A stretch of 64,000 nt of DNA from Pseudomonas argentinensis (GCF_001839655.2 NZ_CP056087.1:4960001-5024000), one strand, 5' to 3'. Positions 1 to 10,246 are shown, numbered from the stretch's first letter. Translations and numbers: made by a program. Notes: generated by a model from the letters alone, not told the origin.

Positions 1-1263
1 GTCGAACGCCGAGGGTTCCAGTTCGCGGCGCTGCAGGTGGATGCGAAAGATCTCCGCGCGGATCTCGGCCTCGGGCAGGTCGACGAAGAACAGCTCGTCG
101 AAACGTCCCTTGCGCACCAGCTCAGGCGGCAGGCGATCGATCAGGTTGGCGGTCGCCACCATGAACACCGAGGATTTGCGCTCGGCCATCCAGGTCAGCA
201 GGGTTCCCAGCACGCGCTGGCTGACGCCACCATCCTGGTCGCCGCTGGCCAGGCCCTTCTCGATCTCGTCGACCCACAGCACGCAGGGCGACATCTGTTC
301 GGCCAGCGCCAGCGCCTCGCGCAGATTGCGCTCGGTCTCACCGAAGAACTTGTTGTACAGGCAACCGAAATCCAGGCGCAGCAGCGGCAAGCCCCACAGC
401 CCGGCAACCGCCTTGGCTGCAAGGCTCTTGCCCGAACCCTGCACCCCGACCAGCAGCATGCCCTTGGGGATGTCCACACCTTCGCCGGCAAAGAACATGC
501 GCTGGCGCTCGCCCAGCCAGCGTTTCAGATTGGCCAGCCCACCGACATCGGCGAACCGCGCCGTGTCGTGTTCATAGCTGAGCACGCCGTCGAGATCGAG
601 CAGCTCGAACTTGGCCTTGTTCAACTCCGGCAGGTCTTCCTGAGTGATGGCGCCGTCATCGCAGATCAGGTTGCGCGCCAGCAGCCTCGCCTCGGCGTGG
701 CTCATGCCACGCAGGTTCTTCACCACCTGCTGCAGGGTGCGGTTGTCGGTACGCACCCGACGATTACGGTTGCGCTCGCTCCAGCGCGCCGCCTCCTCGC
801 GCACGATGGCCAGCAGCTCGTCTTCACCCGGCAGCGCCAGATTGAAACGGGCGGCATAACGCTGCACCTCCGGCGGCAACTTGCAAGCGTGGGACACCAG
901 CACCAGGGTTGGCGCCTGGGCCGCATCGGCCATGGCGACCTCCTTGAGCAGGCGCACCAGCTTCGGGTTGTCGGCAAGAAAGGGATGCAGGTCGCACATC
1001 ACGTAGAGGCTGGCCTGCGGGTCGGCCTTGATCAGCCGCAACGCCGCCTCGGGCTCGTGGCTATCGCTCTCGGCGAATGCCTCGCCGATGAAGTCGCCGC
1101 GCAGCAAACCACCGGTGATCGACCAGGTGAACAGGCTCAGGCCGCGGCGCACCGCCAGGCCGGTCAGGGTTTCCAGCACCCGCCGCTCGTCCCAGGACTC
1201 GATCAGTACCAGTTTGACCTTGGAATCGAGCACCAGTCCCAGGTCGTGAATATCGTTCTTCAC
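1..1263 (-). CDS. AAA+ family ATPase, 3' end beyond the left edge
   Basis: About 420 N-terminal residues are visible; the C-terminus lies outside the window. The protein begins MKNDIHDLGLVLDSK. After roughly 240 residues of N-terminal region comes an AAA module with Walker A (GVQGSGKS, near residue 262), Walker B (VLWVDEIEKG) and a sensor-type segment (VFMVATANLIDRLPPELV), followed by the start of the second-region helices (RKGRFDELFFVDLP). The GTG start at 1263 is chosen because GGAG lies 5 bases upstream. The fold is that of proteasome-ATPase/FtsH-like AAA proteins, but no protease or membrane segment is seen. In P. aeruginosa a similar unnamed ATPase lies near coq7 and vfr. Its cellular role is not known to me. 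Confidence 0.85.
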   Translation of the reverse strand, partial: MKNDIHDLGLVLDSKVKLVLIESWDERRVLETLTGLAVRRGLSLFTWSITGGLLRGDFIGEAFAESDSHEPEAALRLIKADPQASLYVMCDLHPFLADNPKLVRLLKEVAMADAAQAPTLVLVSHACKLPPEVQRYAARFNLALPGEDELLAIVREEAARWSERNRNRRVRTDNRTLQQVVKNLRGMSHAEARLLARNLICDDGAITQEDLPELNKAKFELLDLDGVLSYEHDTARFADVGGLANLKRWLGERQRMFFAGEGVDIPKGMLLVGVQGSGKSLAAKAVAGLWGLPLLRLDFGCLYNKFFGETERNLREALALAEQMSPCVLWVDEIEKGLASGDQDGGVSQRVLGTLLTWMAERKSSVFMVATANLIDRLPPELVRKGRFDELFFVDLPEAEIRAEIFRIHLQRRELEPSAFD

Positions 1264-1437
1264 AGCAACTCCTTATGCCCAAGCGGCAGCACATAGTCCT
1301 GCCAACCTGGCGGGCGAGCAAGTGACGGATGCGGCGCAATGGACGTGCCGCACATTTGCCCCTGCGCGCCGGGCGTCGCGACCTGGAAATACCATTTGCG
1401 GTAGACTGGCCGCTCATGTCCTCGCCGGAGAAACCTC

Positions 1438-2085
1438 ATGGCCAACGACCGCCTTTATTCACCCGCCGACCGCCTGCTGCTGCAAGCCGATATGGCGCTG
1501 CGCACGCTACTGCCCTTCAGTGGGCAACCCTCGCGCCCGTCGCCCGCCATCGTCGAGCAGGAAACCGAGCTCGATGCCCAGCAGACCCGCCATATCGCCG
1601 GGCTGATGCGCATCAACCACACCGGTGAGGTGTGCGCCCAGGCGCTGTATCAGGGCCAGGCGCTGACCGCGCGACTGCCGCGGGTGCGCGAAGCCATGGA
1701 ACGTGCGGCGGATGAGGAAATCGATCACCTGGCCTGGTGCGAGCAACGCATTCGCCAGCTGGGCAGCCATCCCAGCGTGCTCAATCCGCTGTTCTACGGA
1801 CTGTCGTTCGGCGTGGGTGCGGTGGCCGGCCTGGTCAGCGACCGGGTCAGCCTGGGCTTCGTCGCCGCGACCGAGGATCAGGTGGTCAAGCACCTGGACG
1901 AGCACCTGGAGCAGATCCCCGAACAGGACGCCAAGTCCCGGGCGATTCTGGCGCAGATGCGCAGCGATGAGCTGGAGCACGCCAACACCGCGCTGGATGC
2001 CGGTGGCGTGCGTTTCCCCGCACCGGTCAAGCTGGGCATGACGCTCTTGTCCAAAGTCATGACCAAAACCACTTACCGCATCTGA
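1438..2085 (+). CDS. coq7: Coq7, demethoxyubiquinone hydroxylase
   Basis: Encodes a 215-residue di-iron monooxygenase that hydroxylates the 3-methyl-6-methoxy-1,4-benzoquinol intermediate, the penultimate step of ubiquinone synthesis at the membrane. The ferritin-like carboxylate/histidine ligands are visible: E64 in [11 protein letters not shown]94 and H97 in [10 protein letters not shown]146 in [10 protein letters not shown], and E178/H181 in [10 protein letters not shown] hydrophobic stretch around 115-135 fits a membrane-associated helix. The ATG at 1438 follows a GGAG-containing leader. It is a single gene between two minus-strand genes. Length and motifs are normal for the bacterial family. 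Confidence 0.95.
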   Translation: MANDRLYSPADRLLLQADMALRTLLPFSGQPSRPSPAIVEQETELDAQQTRHIAGLMRINHTGEVCAQALYQGQALTARLPRVREAMERAADEEIDHLAWCEQRIRQLGSHPSVLNPLFYGLSFGVGAVAGLVSDRVSLGFVAATEDQVVKHLDEHLEQIPEQDAKSRAILAQMRSDELEHANTALDAGGVRFPAPVKLGMTLLSKVMTKTTYRI

Positions 2086-2097
2086 CCCGAACAATCA

Positions 2098-2119
2098 CAG
2101 GGCGATGCGAGTCGCCCTG
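2098..2119. terminator. Intrinsic terminator-like hairpin between coq7 and the OsmC gene
   Basis: CAGGGCGA and TCGCCCTG form an 8-bp perfect stem around a 6-base loop in the convergent gap. There is no strong T-tract, so efficiency is uncertain. Confidence 0.5.
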
Positions 2120-2124
2120 CCCTC

Positions 2125-2550
2125 TCAGGCACCCAGCTCGACGATTTCGTAATCGTGGGTGATCTCCACGCCAGCCCTTCCGAGCATGATCGAAGCCGAG
2201 CAGTACTTCTCCGCCGACAGCTCTACCGCCCGCTTGACCTGGGCTTCCTTGAGGCCGCGGCCCTTGACCACGAAATGCAGGTGAATCTTGGTGAACACCT
2301 TGGGATCCTCGGACGCCCGCTCGGCCTCCAGAAAGGCTTCGCAACTCTCGACCGGCTGGCGGGATTTCTTGAGGATGCTCACCACATCGAAGTTGCTGCA
2401 GCCGCCCAGGCCGATCAGCAGCATTTCCATGGGGCGCACGCCCAGATTGCGGCCGCCGTTCTCGGGAGGCCCGTCCATCACCACCGCATGGCCGCTGCCC
2501 GACTCGCCGAGAAACAGCGCTTCCCCGGCCCATTGAACGCGAGCTTTCAT
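2125..2550 (-). CDS. OsmC/Ohr family protein
   Basis: 141 residues starting MKARVQWAGEALFLGESGSG. The family comprises small homodimeric peroxidases that use a cysteine pair. A candidate catalytic Cys lies in IGLGGCSNFDVVSIL and a second in SAEKYCSASIM near the C-terminus, in the usual OsmC arrangement. The start at 2550 is supported by AGGAGGG about 8 bases upstream. It is convergent with coq7 and divergent from vfr, the same neighbour it has in P. aeruginosa. Substrate (organic hydroperoxide or other) cannot be told from sequence. Confidence 0.88.
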   Translation of the reverse strand: MKARVQWAGEALFLGESGSGHAVVMDGPPENGGRNLGVRPMEMLLIGLGGCSNFDVVSILKKSRQPVESCEAFLEAERASEDPKVFTKIHLHFVVKGRGLKEAQVKRAVELSAEKYCSASIMLGRAGVEITHDYEIVELGA

Positions 2551-2861
2551 CGTTGCCGCCCTCCTCTTAAAAGGCCGGCAGCTTATCACAGCGCTGCATT
2601 TGCACCGCGAGCCGCAGATGCTGGTAGAGTTCCCGTAAGAACGTGCAACAACTCACAAAAACGGACCGCCGGTAGGTATCACCGTCCATGATGATGCCGT
2701 TTTAGTGGCACAATCGCGTTCATGCGGTATGACAGGTTCCCGCTCGATAACAATCAAGAACAAGGTATTCACCCGGGCCGCAGCAGGTCGTACCGGAACT
2801 GGACAGCGTCATCTAATCACGCCTGTCACAGGCCCATCTTCACCCATTTGGAATTCCAGGC
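2551..2861. promoter_or_regulatory. Divergent intergenic region upstream of the OsmC gene and vfr
   Basis: This 311-base non-coding region holds the promoters of the two divergent genes. On the minus strand, TGTGA followed after 6 bases by TGATT near 2815-2830 resembles one good CRP/Vfr half-site plus one poor half-site, so Vfr autoregulation is possible but weakly supported. No small ORF or RNA gene is convincing. Confidence 0.35.
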
Positions 2862-3506
2862 ATGGTCGCTATTACCCTCACGCCAAAGGTCAAGAACTTC
2901 GACAAGCTCCTGGCCCATTGCCACCGTCGTCGCTACACGGCCAAGAGCACCATCATCTACGCTGGTGACCGCAGCGAAACCCTGTACTTCATCGTCAAGG
3001 GCTCGGTCACCATCCTGATCGAAGATGACGATGGCCGCGAGATGATCATCGCCTACCTCAACCCGGGCGATTTTTTCGGCGAGATGGGGCTGTTCTGCAA
3101 GGAAGGCGCCGAAAAGGAGCGCAGCGCCTGGGTACGTGCGAAAACCGAATGTGAAGTGGCCGAGCTGAGCTACACCAAGTTCCGCGAACTGACCCAGCAG
3201 GACCCGGACATCATGTTCGCCCTGGGCTCGCAGATGGCCGAGCGCCTGCGCAACACCACCCGCAAGGTCGGCGACCTGGCGTTTCTCGACGTGACCGGGC
3301 GCGTGGCGCGCACCCTGCTCGACCTGTGCAAGCAGCCTGATGCGATGACCCACCCGGACGGCATGCAGATCAAGATCACCCGCCAGGAAATCGGCCGTAT
3401 CGTCGGCTGCTCGCGGGAAATGGTCGGCCGCGTCCTCAAGTCCCTGGAGGAACAGGGCCTGGTGTACGTGAAGGGCAAGACCATGGTGGTCTTCGGCACT
3501 CGCTGA
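2862..3506 (+). CDS. vfr: Vfr, CRP-family cAMP-responsive regulator
   Basis: 214 residues, the length expected for Vfr. The N-terminal cyclic-nucleotide-binding beta-roll contains [10 protein letters not shown] and the following RSAWVRAK segment that carries the cAMP-contacting residues. A long dimerisation helix leads into a C-terminal winged helix-turn-helix ([20 protein letters not shown]). The C-terminus [11 protein letters not shown] is nearly identical to what I recall of P. aeruginosa Vfr. It controls virulence, quorum sensing and motility in P. aeruginosa; the regulon here is unknown. The gene stands alone and ends at a strong terminator. Confidence 0.96.
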   Translation: MVAITLTPKVKNFDKLLAHCHRRRYTAKSTIIYAGDRSETLYFIVKGSVTILIEDDDGREMIIAYLNPGDFFGEMGLFCKEGAEKERSAWVRAKTECEVAELSYTKFRELTQQDPDIMFALGSQMAERLRNTTRKVGDLAFLDVTGRVARTLLDLCKQPDAMTHPDGMQIKITRQEIGRIVGCSREMVGRVLKSLEEQGLVYVKGKTMVVFGTR

Positions 3507-3510
3507 ACCG

Positions 3511-3541
3511 CAATGGGGCATCGATCAATGCCCCATTGTTC
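3511..3541. terminator. Bidirectional intrinsic terminator, vfr/fruA
   Basis: CAATGGGGCAT (3511-3521) and ATGCCCCATTG (3528-3538) form a perfect 11-bp stem with a 6-base loop, followed by TTCTTT on the plus strand. It lies in the 37-base gap between convergent vfr and fruA. Confidence 0.8.
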
Positions 3542-3543
3542 TT

Positions 3544-5280
3544 TCAGGCCTTGGCAGCGACCGCCAGGGCTTCGACTTCCTGGCGCTTGATCAGCGCGTA
3601 GACCACGCCGGTCACCAGGCTGCCCGCCACGATAGCCAGCAGGTACAGCAGCGCATGGTTGATGGCGTTGGGGATCAGCAATACGAACAGGCCGCCATGC
3701 GGCGCCATCAGCTTGCAGCTGAAGTACATCGACAGCGCGCCGGTCAGTGCACCACCGGCGATGCTGGCCGGGATGACCCGCAGTGGATCCTTCGCGGCGA
3801 AGGGAATCGCCCCCTCCGAAATGAAGCACAACCCCAGCACCCCGGCAGCCTTGCCGGCCTCACGCTCGGTCTGGCTGAACTTGCGCCGTGCCAGCAGGGT
3901 GGCGATGGCCATGCCAATCGGCGGCACCATGCCCGCAGCCATGGTCGCGGCCATCGGCGCATAGCTCTGCGAGGCCAGCAGGCCAACCGAGAAGGCATAA
4001 GCGGCCTTGTTGATCGGCCCGCCCAGGTCCACGCACATCATGCCGCCGAGCAGCAGCCCGAGCAGGATCGCGTTGGTGGTGCCCATGTTCTGCAGGAAGG
4101 TCTCCAGGGACGCCATGATGCCGGCAACCGGGGTCCCCACCACGTAGATCATCGCCAGGCCGGTGACCAGGCTGGCCAGTAGCGGAATCAGCAGAATCGG
4201 CTTGAGCGCTTCGATGCTCTGCGGCAGGCGCAGCCAGCGGTTCAGCCCCAAGGCCAGGTAACCGGCCAGAAAGCCGGCGATGATGCCGCCCAGGAAACCG
4301 GTGCCCAGGGCGCTGGCCAGCATGCCACCGATCATCCCCGGCGCAAGCCCGGGGCGGTCGGCGATCGAATAGGCGATATAACCCGCCAGCACCGGGATCA
4401 TCAGCGCGAACGCGGCATCGCCACCGATCTTCATCAACGCCGCTGGCAGCGTGCCTTCCTGCTTGAAGGCCTCGATGCCGAACACGAACGACAGGGCGAT
4501 CAGCAACCCCCCCGCCACCACCATCGGCAGCATGAAGGACACCCCGGTCAACAGGTGCTTGTAGGGGCCGCTCCTGGTGGCGGACTTGCCGCTCTCGGCG
4601 CTCTGCGCCTGCCCCGCGCCCTGTTGCAGAACGCCTTCGGCCAGGGCCTTCTGCAGCGTCTGCTTCGGCTGCTTGAGGGCGATGCCCGTGCCGCAGCGAT
4701 AGACCTTCTTGCCGGCGAAGCGGTCGGTTTCCACTTCGATATCGGTGGCCAGCAGCACTACATCGGCCGCCGCGATGCTCGCCTCGTCGAGCAGGTTGCG
4801 CGCGCCGACCGAGCCGCGGGTCTCGACCTTCAAGTCGTAGCCCAGTTGCTCGGCCGCCTGTTGCAGCGCCTCGGCCGCCATGAAGGTGTGCGCTACACCG
4901 GTGGGGCAGGCGGTGATCGCCACCAGCTTCGCTTTGCCCGAAGCCGCGGCAGCGACCGGCGCCGCCTGCTCGAGAACCTGCGCCTGCTCGGCGGCGCTGC
5001 GCAGAAACTGTTGCGGGTCGGCCAGCGCCTCGGAAGGCGTCGACTGCACCACGCGCTTGCCCACGAAACGCTGCAGATCCAGCTCGCCGGTCTTGACCAC
5101 CAGCACCAACTCCGCGGCCTCGATGGCCGCTGCGCTCAACGGCGAGCCAATGGCCTTGGCATCGTGCACTTCGACCTGGGTGGACCACCCTAGCCGCTCG
5201 GCCGCCGCCTGCAGCAGGCGGGAACACAGCACGCTGGTAACCTGCCCGTTGGGGCAGGCAGTAACGATCAGCACATTCAT
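3544..5280 (-). CDS. fruA: PTS fructose transporter, EIIB'BC component
   Basis: 578 residues. It imports fructose and phosphorylates it to fructose-1-phosphate at the inner membrane, taking phosphate from FruB. Two tandem EIIB-like domains are seen: a degenerate first copy (CPNG, Cys9) and a second with the active-site Cys125 in CPTGVAHTFMAAEA. The EIIC membrane domain (about residues 235-565) has multiple hydrophobic helices and the family segment GGPINKAAYAFSVG. It is last in the fruB-fruK-fruA operon, 16 bases after fruK, and ends at the shared terminator with vfr. Confidence 0.95.
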   Translation of the reverse strand: MNVLIVTACPNGQVTSVLCSRLLQAAAERLGWSTQVEVHDAKAIGSPLSAAAIEAAELVLVVKTGELDLQRFVGKRVVQSTPSEALADPQQFLRSAAEQAQVLEQAAPVAAAASGKAKLVAITACPTGVAHTFMAAEALQQAAEQLGYDLKVETRGSVGARNLLDEASIAAADVVLLATDIEVETDRFAGKKVYRCGTGIALKQPKQTLQKALAEGVLQQGAGQAQSAESGKSATRSGPYKHLLTGVSFMLPMVVAGGLLIALSFVFGIEAFKQEGTLPAALMKIGGDAAFALMIPVLAGYIAYSIADRPGLAPGMIGGMLASALGTGFLGGIIAGFLAGYLALGLNRWLRLPQSIEALKPILLIPLLASLVTGLAMIYVVGTPVAGIMASLETFLQNMGTTNAILLGLLLGGMMCVDLGGPINKAAYAFSVGLLASQSYAPMAATMAAGMVPPIGMAIATLLARRKFSQTEREAGKAAGVLGLCFISEGAIPFAAKDPLRVIPASIAGGALTGALSMYFSCKLMAPHGGLFVLLIPNAINHALLYLLAIVAGSLVTGVVYALIKRQEVEALAVAAKA

Positions 5281-5296
5281 TTGCAGCGACCTCTAA

Positions 5297-6232
5297 TTAT
5301 TGTTTCGACGTGACAGTCACGGCCGCTTCCAGGCGGGCGAGCTGTTGCCGATCATGAATTCCGAAACCGATTTGCGTGACCGCCTGAGCGGCGACCGCCG
5401 TTGCCAGGCGCAGCGTGCGCTCGGCGGGCCAATCACTGAGCAGGCCGTGCAGCGTGGCAGCGAGCAGCGAATCGCCAGCGCCCACGGTGCTGGCCACCTC
5501 CACTCGGGGTGGCCGGGCATTGAGCACGCCATGGGGGCCGAACCAGTCGGCGCCTTGCGAGCCCCGCGAGAGCAGCACGTGCTCGACACCGGCCGCGCGC
5601 AGCGTGTCGATGGCGGCGCCCAACTGCTCGGCGGACGCCGGCTCCAGCTCGCAGGCTTCGGCCAGTTCCTCTTCGTTGGGTTTGATCAGCCAGGGGCTCG
5701 TCGCCAGCCCGGCCCGCAGCGCCGCGCCACTGGTATCCAGCGCCACCGGCAGGCCAGAGGCCGCCAGCCGGCGCAGCAGGGCGGCGAACCATTCGACCGT
5801 CACCCCGCGCGGCAGGCTGCCGGCCACCACCACCGCATCATGACCCGCGGCGATCTCTTCCAGCCGAGCGAGCAGTTGCGCCTGATGGGCCTCGTCCACC
5901 TCGGGGCCCGGTCCGTTAAGGTCGGTGATGCGGCCGTCGCGCTCGGCGAGCTTGATGTTGCTGCGCGTCTCACCCAGCACGCGCACGAAGGCATCGGTGA
6001 AACCCCGGCGATGAATCAACTGCTCGAATGGCGCCGCATTGGCCTGGCCGAGAAAGCCGCTGACCGTGACCTTGTGGCCGAGATCAGCGAGCACCTGCGC
6101 CACATTGAGCCCCTTGCCCGCCGCATGGCTGGTCATGCCCAGGCTGCGGTTGACGTTGCCCGGCTGCAGGGTATCGAGGCTGACGGTCAGGTCCAGCGCC
6201 GGGTTGAGGGTCAGGGTAAGAATCCGCGCCAT
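5297..6232 (-). CDS. fruK: 1-phosphofructokinase
   Basis: 311 residues of the PfkB/ribokinase family. Converts fructose-1-phosphate from FruA to fructose-1,6-bisphosphate. The N-terminus [17 protein letters not shown] and the C-terminal anion-hole signature STVGAGDSLLAATLHG with the catalytic Asp are clear. The ATG at 6232 overlaps the fruB stop by one base (TGATG), which implies translational coupling and rules out longer upstream starts. Middle gene of the fru operon. Confidence 0.95.
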   Translation of the reverse strand: MARILTLTLNPALDLTVSLDTLQPGNVNRSLGMTSHAAGKGLNVAQVLADLGHKVTVSGFLGQANAAPFEQLIHRRGFTDAFVRVLGETRSNIKLAERDGRITDLNGPGPEVDEAHQAQLLARLEEIAAGHDAVVVAGSLPRGVTVEWFAALLRRLAASGLPVALDTSGAALRAGLATSPWLIKPNEEELAEACELEPASAEQLGAAIDTLRAAGVEHVLLSRGSQGADWFGPHGVLNARPPRVEVASTVGAGDSLLAATLHGLLSDWPAERTLRLATAVAAQAVTQIGFGIHDRQQLARLEAAVTVTSKQ

Positions 6233-9105
6233 CAGTGCGCCTCCTCGACCAAGGCCCGCACCGCCGTCGCACTGGGCAGCAACAGCGCCTGGCGGGCCTG
6301 GGCCTGGCAATGACGGAGATCCAGCTCGCGGATCCGCGCCTTGACCAGCGGGATACTGCGCGCGGCCACGCTCAGCTCGTCGACCCCCAGGCCAACCAGC
6401 AGCGGCACGGCGAGCATGTCGGCGGCCAGCTCGCCGCACACACCGACCCACTTGCCTTCGGCATGGGCGGCCTCGACCGTCATGCCGATCAAGCGCAGCA
6501 CCGAGGGGTGCACGCCGTCGGCCTGGGCGGAAAGCGTCGGGTGGCCACGGTCGATGGCCAGGGTGTACTGGGTCAGGTCATTGGTGCCGATGCTGAAGAA
6601 GTCCACTTCACGGGCCAGCACCGGTGCCAGCAACGCGGCGGATGGCACCTCGATCATGATGCCCAGCTGCAGGTCGCTCAGGGGAATCTCGCCGCGCAGC
6701 TTGTCGACCATCTCCCGCGCCGCACGCCACTCTTCGACCTGCCCGACCATCGGGAACATGATGCGCAGCGGTCGCCCCTCGGCGGCCTGCAACAGGGCGC
6801 GCAGCTGGGTTTCCATGATGTCCGGGCGCTGCAGGGTCAGACGGATGCCGCGCACCCCGAGAAAGGGGTTTTCTTCTGCCGGCATCGGCCAGTACGGCAG
6901 TGGCTTGTCGCCACCGACATCCAGGGTGCGCACCACCAGCGGCCGGCCCTGCAGGGCATCGAACACTCGGCGGTACTCGGCTTCCTGGGTGGCCACATCG
7001 GGCGCCTGGCCATGGTCCATGAACACCAGTTCGGTACGCAGCAGGCCCACCGCTTCGGCGCCCAGCTCGACCGCACCGGCCGCTTCGCCACTGGCACCGA
7101 TATTCACGGCCACCTCGACAGCGTGACCATCGCGGGTGTGCGCTGGCTGCAGGCGTTCGCCATGGGCACGCTCGCGGCGCTGCTCGCTGGCCTGCCGCTC
7201 TCGCTCGGCCTGGGCCTGGGTCGCCTGGTCAGGCTGCACCCACAGCTGGCCACGGTCGCCGTCGAGCAGCAGGTGACAGCCCTGGTCCAGCAGCAGCAGG
7301 CTTTCACCGGCACCCACTACGCAGGGAATGCCCAACGCCCGGGCAATAATCGCACTGTGGGCGGTCGCCCCGCCCCGGGCGGTGACGATGCCGGCCACGC
7401 GCTGGCGATCCAGGCTGGCGACATCCGACGGGCCGACCTCGCCCATCACCAGAATGTAGGGCTCGACCGGCTCCTGCGGCGCCTCGACGCCACACAGCTG
7501 CGCCAGCACCCGCCGACCGACGTCACGCAGGTCGGCGGCACGCTCGGCCAGCAGGGCATCATGCAGGGACTCCTGCTGCGCCGCGGCCGCTTCGATCTCG
7601 CCGATCCAGGCGGCCTGAGCGCTGGCTCCGCTGGCCAGGCGCGCCTCGACATCCTCGCGCAGCGCCGGATCGCGGAGCATCGCCTGGTGAGTGACGAAAA
7701 TATCTCGGATGCTGGCCTCTTCGCTGCGCTCGACCAAGCGCTGGATTTCGCCATCGATGTGCTGCAGGGCGGCGTCCAGGCGCTGGCGCTCGGCCGCCAC
7801 GCCCTCACCACGCTCGGGGTAGTCGAGTTTCGGCATGCGCCGCACGAACGCCGGGCCACTGGCGATACCGGGCGAGGCCGCCACGGCATGCACACGCGAG
7901 CCGGCAACCGGGGCGACCACGGTGTCCGCGATCGGCGCCTCGGGGGCCGGCTCGGCGATGTTCTCGGCGTGCTCCGGCAGTGGCTCGACGTCCTCGCCCA
8001 GGCCGGCCCGCACCGCCGTTTCGATGGCCGGCAGCGCCTGCTCGGCGATGGCCGGATCGGCGCTGAATTCCAACACCTGACCACGCCGCGCGCCAAGAGC
8101 CAGCAACTTGCTCAGGCTTTTCGCCGATACGGTCGCATCCGCGCCATCGGCCAAGCGCACGCGAACCTCACCGTCGAACCCCTGGGCGATTTCGCTCAGC
8201 GTCTTGGCCGGGCGCGCGTGCAGACCGTGGGCATTGGCCAGGGTAATGCGCAGGCTCGGCCAATCGGCCGGCAGCTCGGCGCCCAGCGCCTCGAGCACGC
8301 CGCGGCTGCTGGTGGCCTGGGTCAATACATCGCCCTGCCCGGCGATCAGCAGGTCACACAGGCGCTCGAGCACCTGGCGGTGCCCCTCGCCCAGACAGGC
8401 CAGGCAGAACAGACCGGCCACCGGCTGGTCGCCACGCTGCAGCGGCTGCGCCGGGGTGACGAAGGCCAGGCCCGGACGCTCGACGCCCTGCTCGCTGCTC
8501 AGCCACCACAGCCCATTACCCAGCGGCAACGGCTCGGCCTGCACCAGGCTGGCGGCGAAACCGGCCGCCGAGCAACCGGCCTTCTTCAATAAACGCGCGC
8601 CTTGCCAGGTCAGCTCGTCGAGGTCCTCGGCTGCAACGCCCAGGTTCACCAGTTGCGCATCCAGGGCCAGCTCCGGCGCGGCGCCCTGTAGCAAGGCGAG
8701 AATCGCCTCGGCATCCGGCGCCTCGCGCAGCGCCTGACTCAGATCGCCCTCGCCCAGCGCGCGGGTGAGCAGCTGCAGCAGGTGCAGATGCTCGTCGGAA
8801 CGCGCGGCAATGGCGATGGCCAGGTACACCCGCTGGCCGTCACCCCAGTCCACGCCTTCGGGAAACTGGATCAGCCGCATGCCGGTCTGGAACACCTGGT
8901 CGCGGGTTTCCGGGGTGCCGTGGGGGATGGCGATGCCCTGCCCCAGATAGGTCGACCCCTGACGCTCACGGGCCTGCATGCCATCCAGATATCCGGCGGC
9001 CACCAGGCCGTCGGCGACCAGGTTGTCGGCAAGCTGGGCCAGCGCCTGCTGCTTGTCGACGGCCTGGCGGCCCATCTGGATTTGCGAAGGGTGTAGTTCG
9101 AGCAT
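6232..9105 (-). CDS. fruB: PTS fructose multiphosphoryl transfer protein (EIIA-HPr-EI fusion)
   Basis: 957 residues that combine three phosphotransfer modules, so fructose uptake needs no separate EI or HPr. Order: EIIA-Fru (1-150; active His62 in IAIPHGTPE), a linker, HPr (about 283-375; His296 in [11 protein letters not shown], the His15 equivalent), and enzyme I (about 405-957; phosphorylated His583 in [19 protein letters not shown]-binding C-terminal barrel with [14 protein letters not shown] and GVCGELAAD). The ATG at 9105 has GAGGAGA 7 bases upstream. It is the first gene of the operon and probably under FruR control through the operator at 9181. Confidence 0.95.
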   Translation of the reverse strand: MLELHPSQIQMGRQAVDKQQALAQLADNLVADGLVAAGYLDGMQARERQGSTYLGQGIAIPHGTPETRDQVFQTGMRLIQFPEGVDWGDGQRVYLAIAIAARSDEHLHLLQLLTRALGEGDLSQALREAPDAEAILALLQGAAPELALDAQLVNLGVAAEDLDELTWQGARLLKKAGCSAAGFAASLVQAEPLPLGNGLWWLSSEQGVERPGLAFVTPAQPLQRGDQPVAGLFCLACLGEGHRQVLERLCDLLIAGQGDVLTQATSSRGVLEALGAELPADWPSLRITLANAHGLHARPAKTLSEIAQGFDGEVRVRLADGADATVSAKSLSKLLALGARRGQVLEFSADPAIAEQALPAIETAVRAGLGEDVEPLPEHAENIAEPAPEAPIADTVVAPVAGSRVHAVAASPGIASGPAFVRRMPKLDYPERGEGVAAERQRLDAALQHIDGEIQRLVERSEEASIRDIFVTHQAMLRDPALREDVEARLASGASAQAAWIGEIEAAAAQQESLHDALLAERAADLRDVGRRVLAQLCGVEAPQEPVEPYILVMGEVGPSDVASLDRQRVAGIVTARGGATAHSAIIARALGIPCVVGAGESLLLLDQGCHLLLDGDRGQLWVQPDQATQAQAERERQASEQRRERAHGERLQPAHTRDGHAVEVAVNIGASGEAAGAVELGAEAVGLLRTELVFMDHGQAPDVATQEAEYRRVFDALQGRPLVVRTLDVGGDKPLPYWPMPAEENPFLGVRGIRLTLQRPDIMETQLRALLQAAEGRPLRIMFPMVGQVEEWRAAREMVDKLRGEIPLSDLQLGIMIEVPSAALLAPVLAREVDFFSIGTNDLTQYTLAIDRGHPTLSAQADGVHPSVLRLIGMTVEAAHAEGKWVGVCGELAADMLAVPLLVGLGVDELSVAARSIPLVKARIRELDLRHCQAQARQALLLPSATAVRALVEEAH

Positions 9106-9180
9106 GACGCTTCTCCTCAAGCAAGACCGGCTGCAGACGGGCTTGGCGGACATTCTTGTTAGCTTAGTCGACTCGTTTGC

Positions 9181-9192
9181 TGAATCGTTTCA
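9181..9192. promoter_or_regulatory. FruR/Cra operator
   Basis: TGAATCGTTTCA matches the established Cra/FruR consensus (TGAAWCG with a TTCA right arm) and is a near-perfect dyad. It lies between divergent fruB and fruR, so FruR probably represses fruBKA until fructose-1-phosphate accumulates, and possibly itself. Confidence 0.75.
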
Positions 9193-9256
9193 TCTAGCAC
9201 TGGCACGTTACCTGATAATGGGTAATCCTTGAAGGCCCGGCAGAGGAGACAGCCAC

Positions 9257-10246
9257 TTGAAGTTGACCGATATTGCCCGCCTGGCCGGTGTTTCCGTGAC
9301 CACGGCCAGCTACGTGATCAATGGCCAGGCCGCCAGGCGGCGTATCAGTGCGGCCACCGTGCAGCGCGTGCTGGAAATCGTGGAGAAGCACGACTACCGC
9401 CCCAACACCCAGGCCGCCGGTCTGCGCCGTGGGGAAAGCCGCTGCCTGGGCTTCATCCTCCCGGATCTGGAAAACCCCAGCTACGCGCGCCTCGCCAAGT
9501 TGCTGGAACAGCGTGCCCGGGCAGCCGGCTACCAGTTGCTGATCGCCAGCTCCGACGATCAGCCGGACAGCGAACGCCAGCTGCTCGAATTGTTCCGCTC
9601 GCGCCGCTGCGACGCCCTGATCGTCGCCAGTTGCCTGCCCCAGGACGCCGCCGACTACCGTCAGCTGGTCGCCGCCGGCACTCCGGTGGTCGCCGTCGAC
9701 CGCGCCCTGGATCCCGATTACCTGTATTCGGTGGTCAGTGATGACCGCCAGGCCGGCGAACAGCTGACCCGTAGCCTGGTGCAGGCGGGGCAGCGGCATG
9801 CGGCGCTGATCGGCGCGCGCCTGGAACTGCCGATCAGCCAGGCCCGCGAGCAGGGTTTTCGGGATGCTCTGGCCGGCTTCGAAGGCCTGATCAACGTCAG
9901 CCACGCCGAGCAGTTCAGCCGCCAGTGGGGCTACCGGCAAATGAAGCAGCTGCTGGCCAGCGATGGCCTGCCGGACGTGTTGGTAACCACCGCCTACGTA
10001 TTGCTGGAAGGGGTGCTCGATGCGCTGTACGAACACCCCGAACTGGACAGTCGCAATCTGCGCCTCGGCACCTTTGGCGATGCGCAATTGCTCGACTTCC
10101 TGCCCCTGCGCGTGAACGCCATCTCCCAGCAGCACGAGCGCATCGCCGAGCGGGTGTTCGACCGGCTGCTCGATGCCCTGGACGGCAGCTACCACCCGGG
10201 CCTGGATGCCATCGAGCGGTGCCTGAAGATCCGCTTCAGCCCCTAG
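9257..10246 (+). CDS. fruR: FruR/Cra, LacI-family fructose repressor
   Basis: 329 residues. The N-terminal LacI helix-turn-helix (MKLTDIARLAGVSVTTASYVING) and hinge are followed by a periplasmic-binding-protein-like effector domain; the NGQA...RRIS spacing matches the Cra branch. It starts with TTG at 9257, with GAGGAG about 8 bases upstream and no better in-frame start. It is divergent from fruB across an operator that fits Cra. Its stop overlaps that of the convergent AsmA-family gene by 4 bases. Effector is expected to be fructose-1-phosphate from family knowledge. Confidence 0.93.
   Translation: MKLTDIARLAGVSVTTASYVINGQAARRRISAATVQRVLEIVEKHDYRPNTQAAGLRRGESRCLGFILPDLENPSYARLAKLLEQRARAAGYQLLIASSDDQPDSERQLLELFRSRRCDALIVASCLPQDAADYRQLVAAGTPVVAVDRALDPDYLYSVVSDDRQAGEQLTRSLVQAGQRHAALIGARLELPISQAREQGFRDALAGFEGLINVSHAEQFSRQWGYRQMKQLLASDGLPDVLVTTAYVLLEGVLDALYEHPELDSRNLRLGTFGDAQLLDFLPLRVNAISQQHERIAERVFDRLLDALDGSYHPGLDAIERCLKIRFSP

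Noticed and set aside
6235..8592. Long plus-strand open frame opposite fruB
   Set aside because: FruB on the other strand has all three phosphorylated histidines; the antisense frame has no domain.
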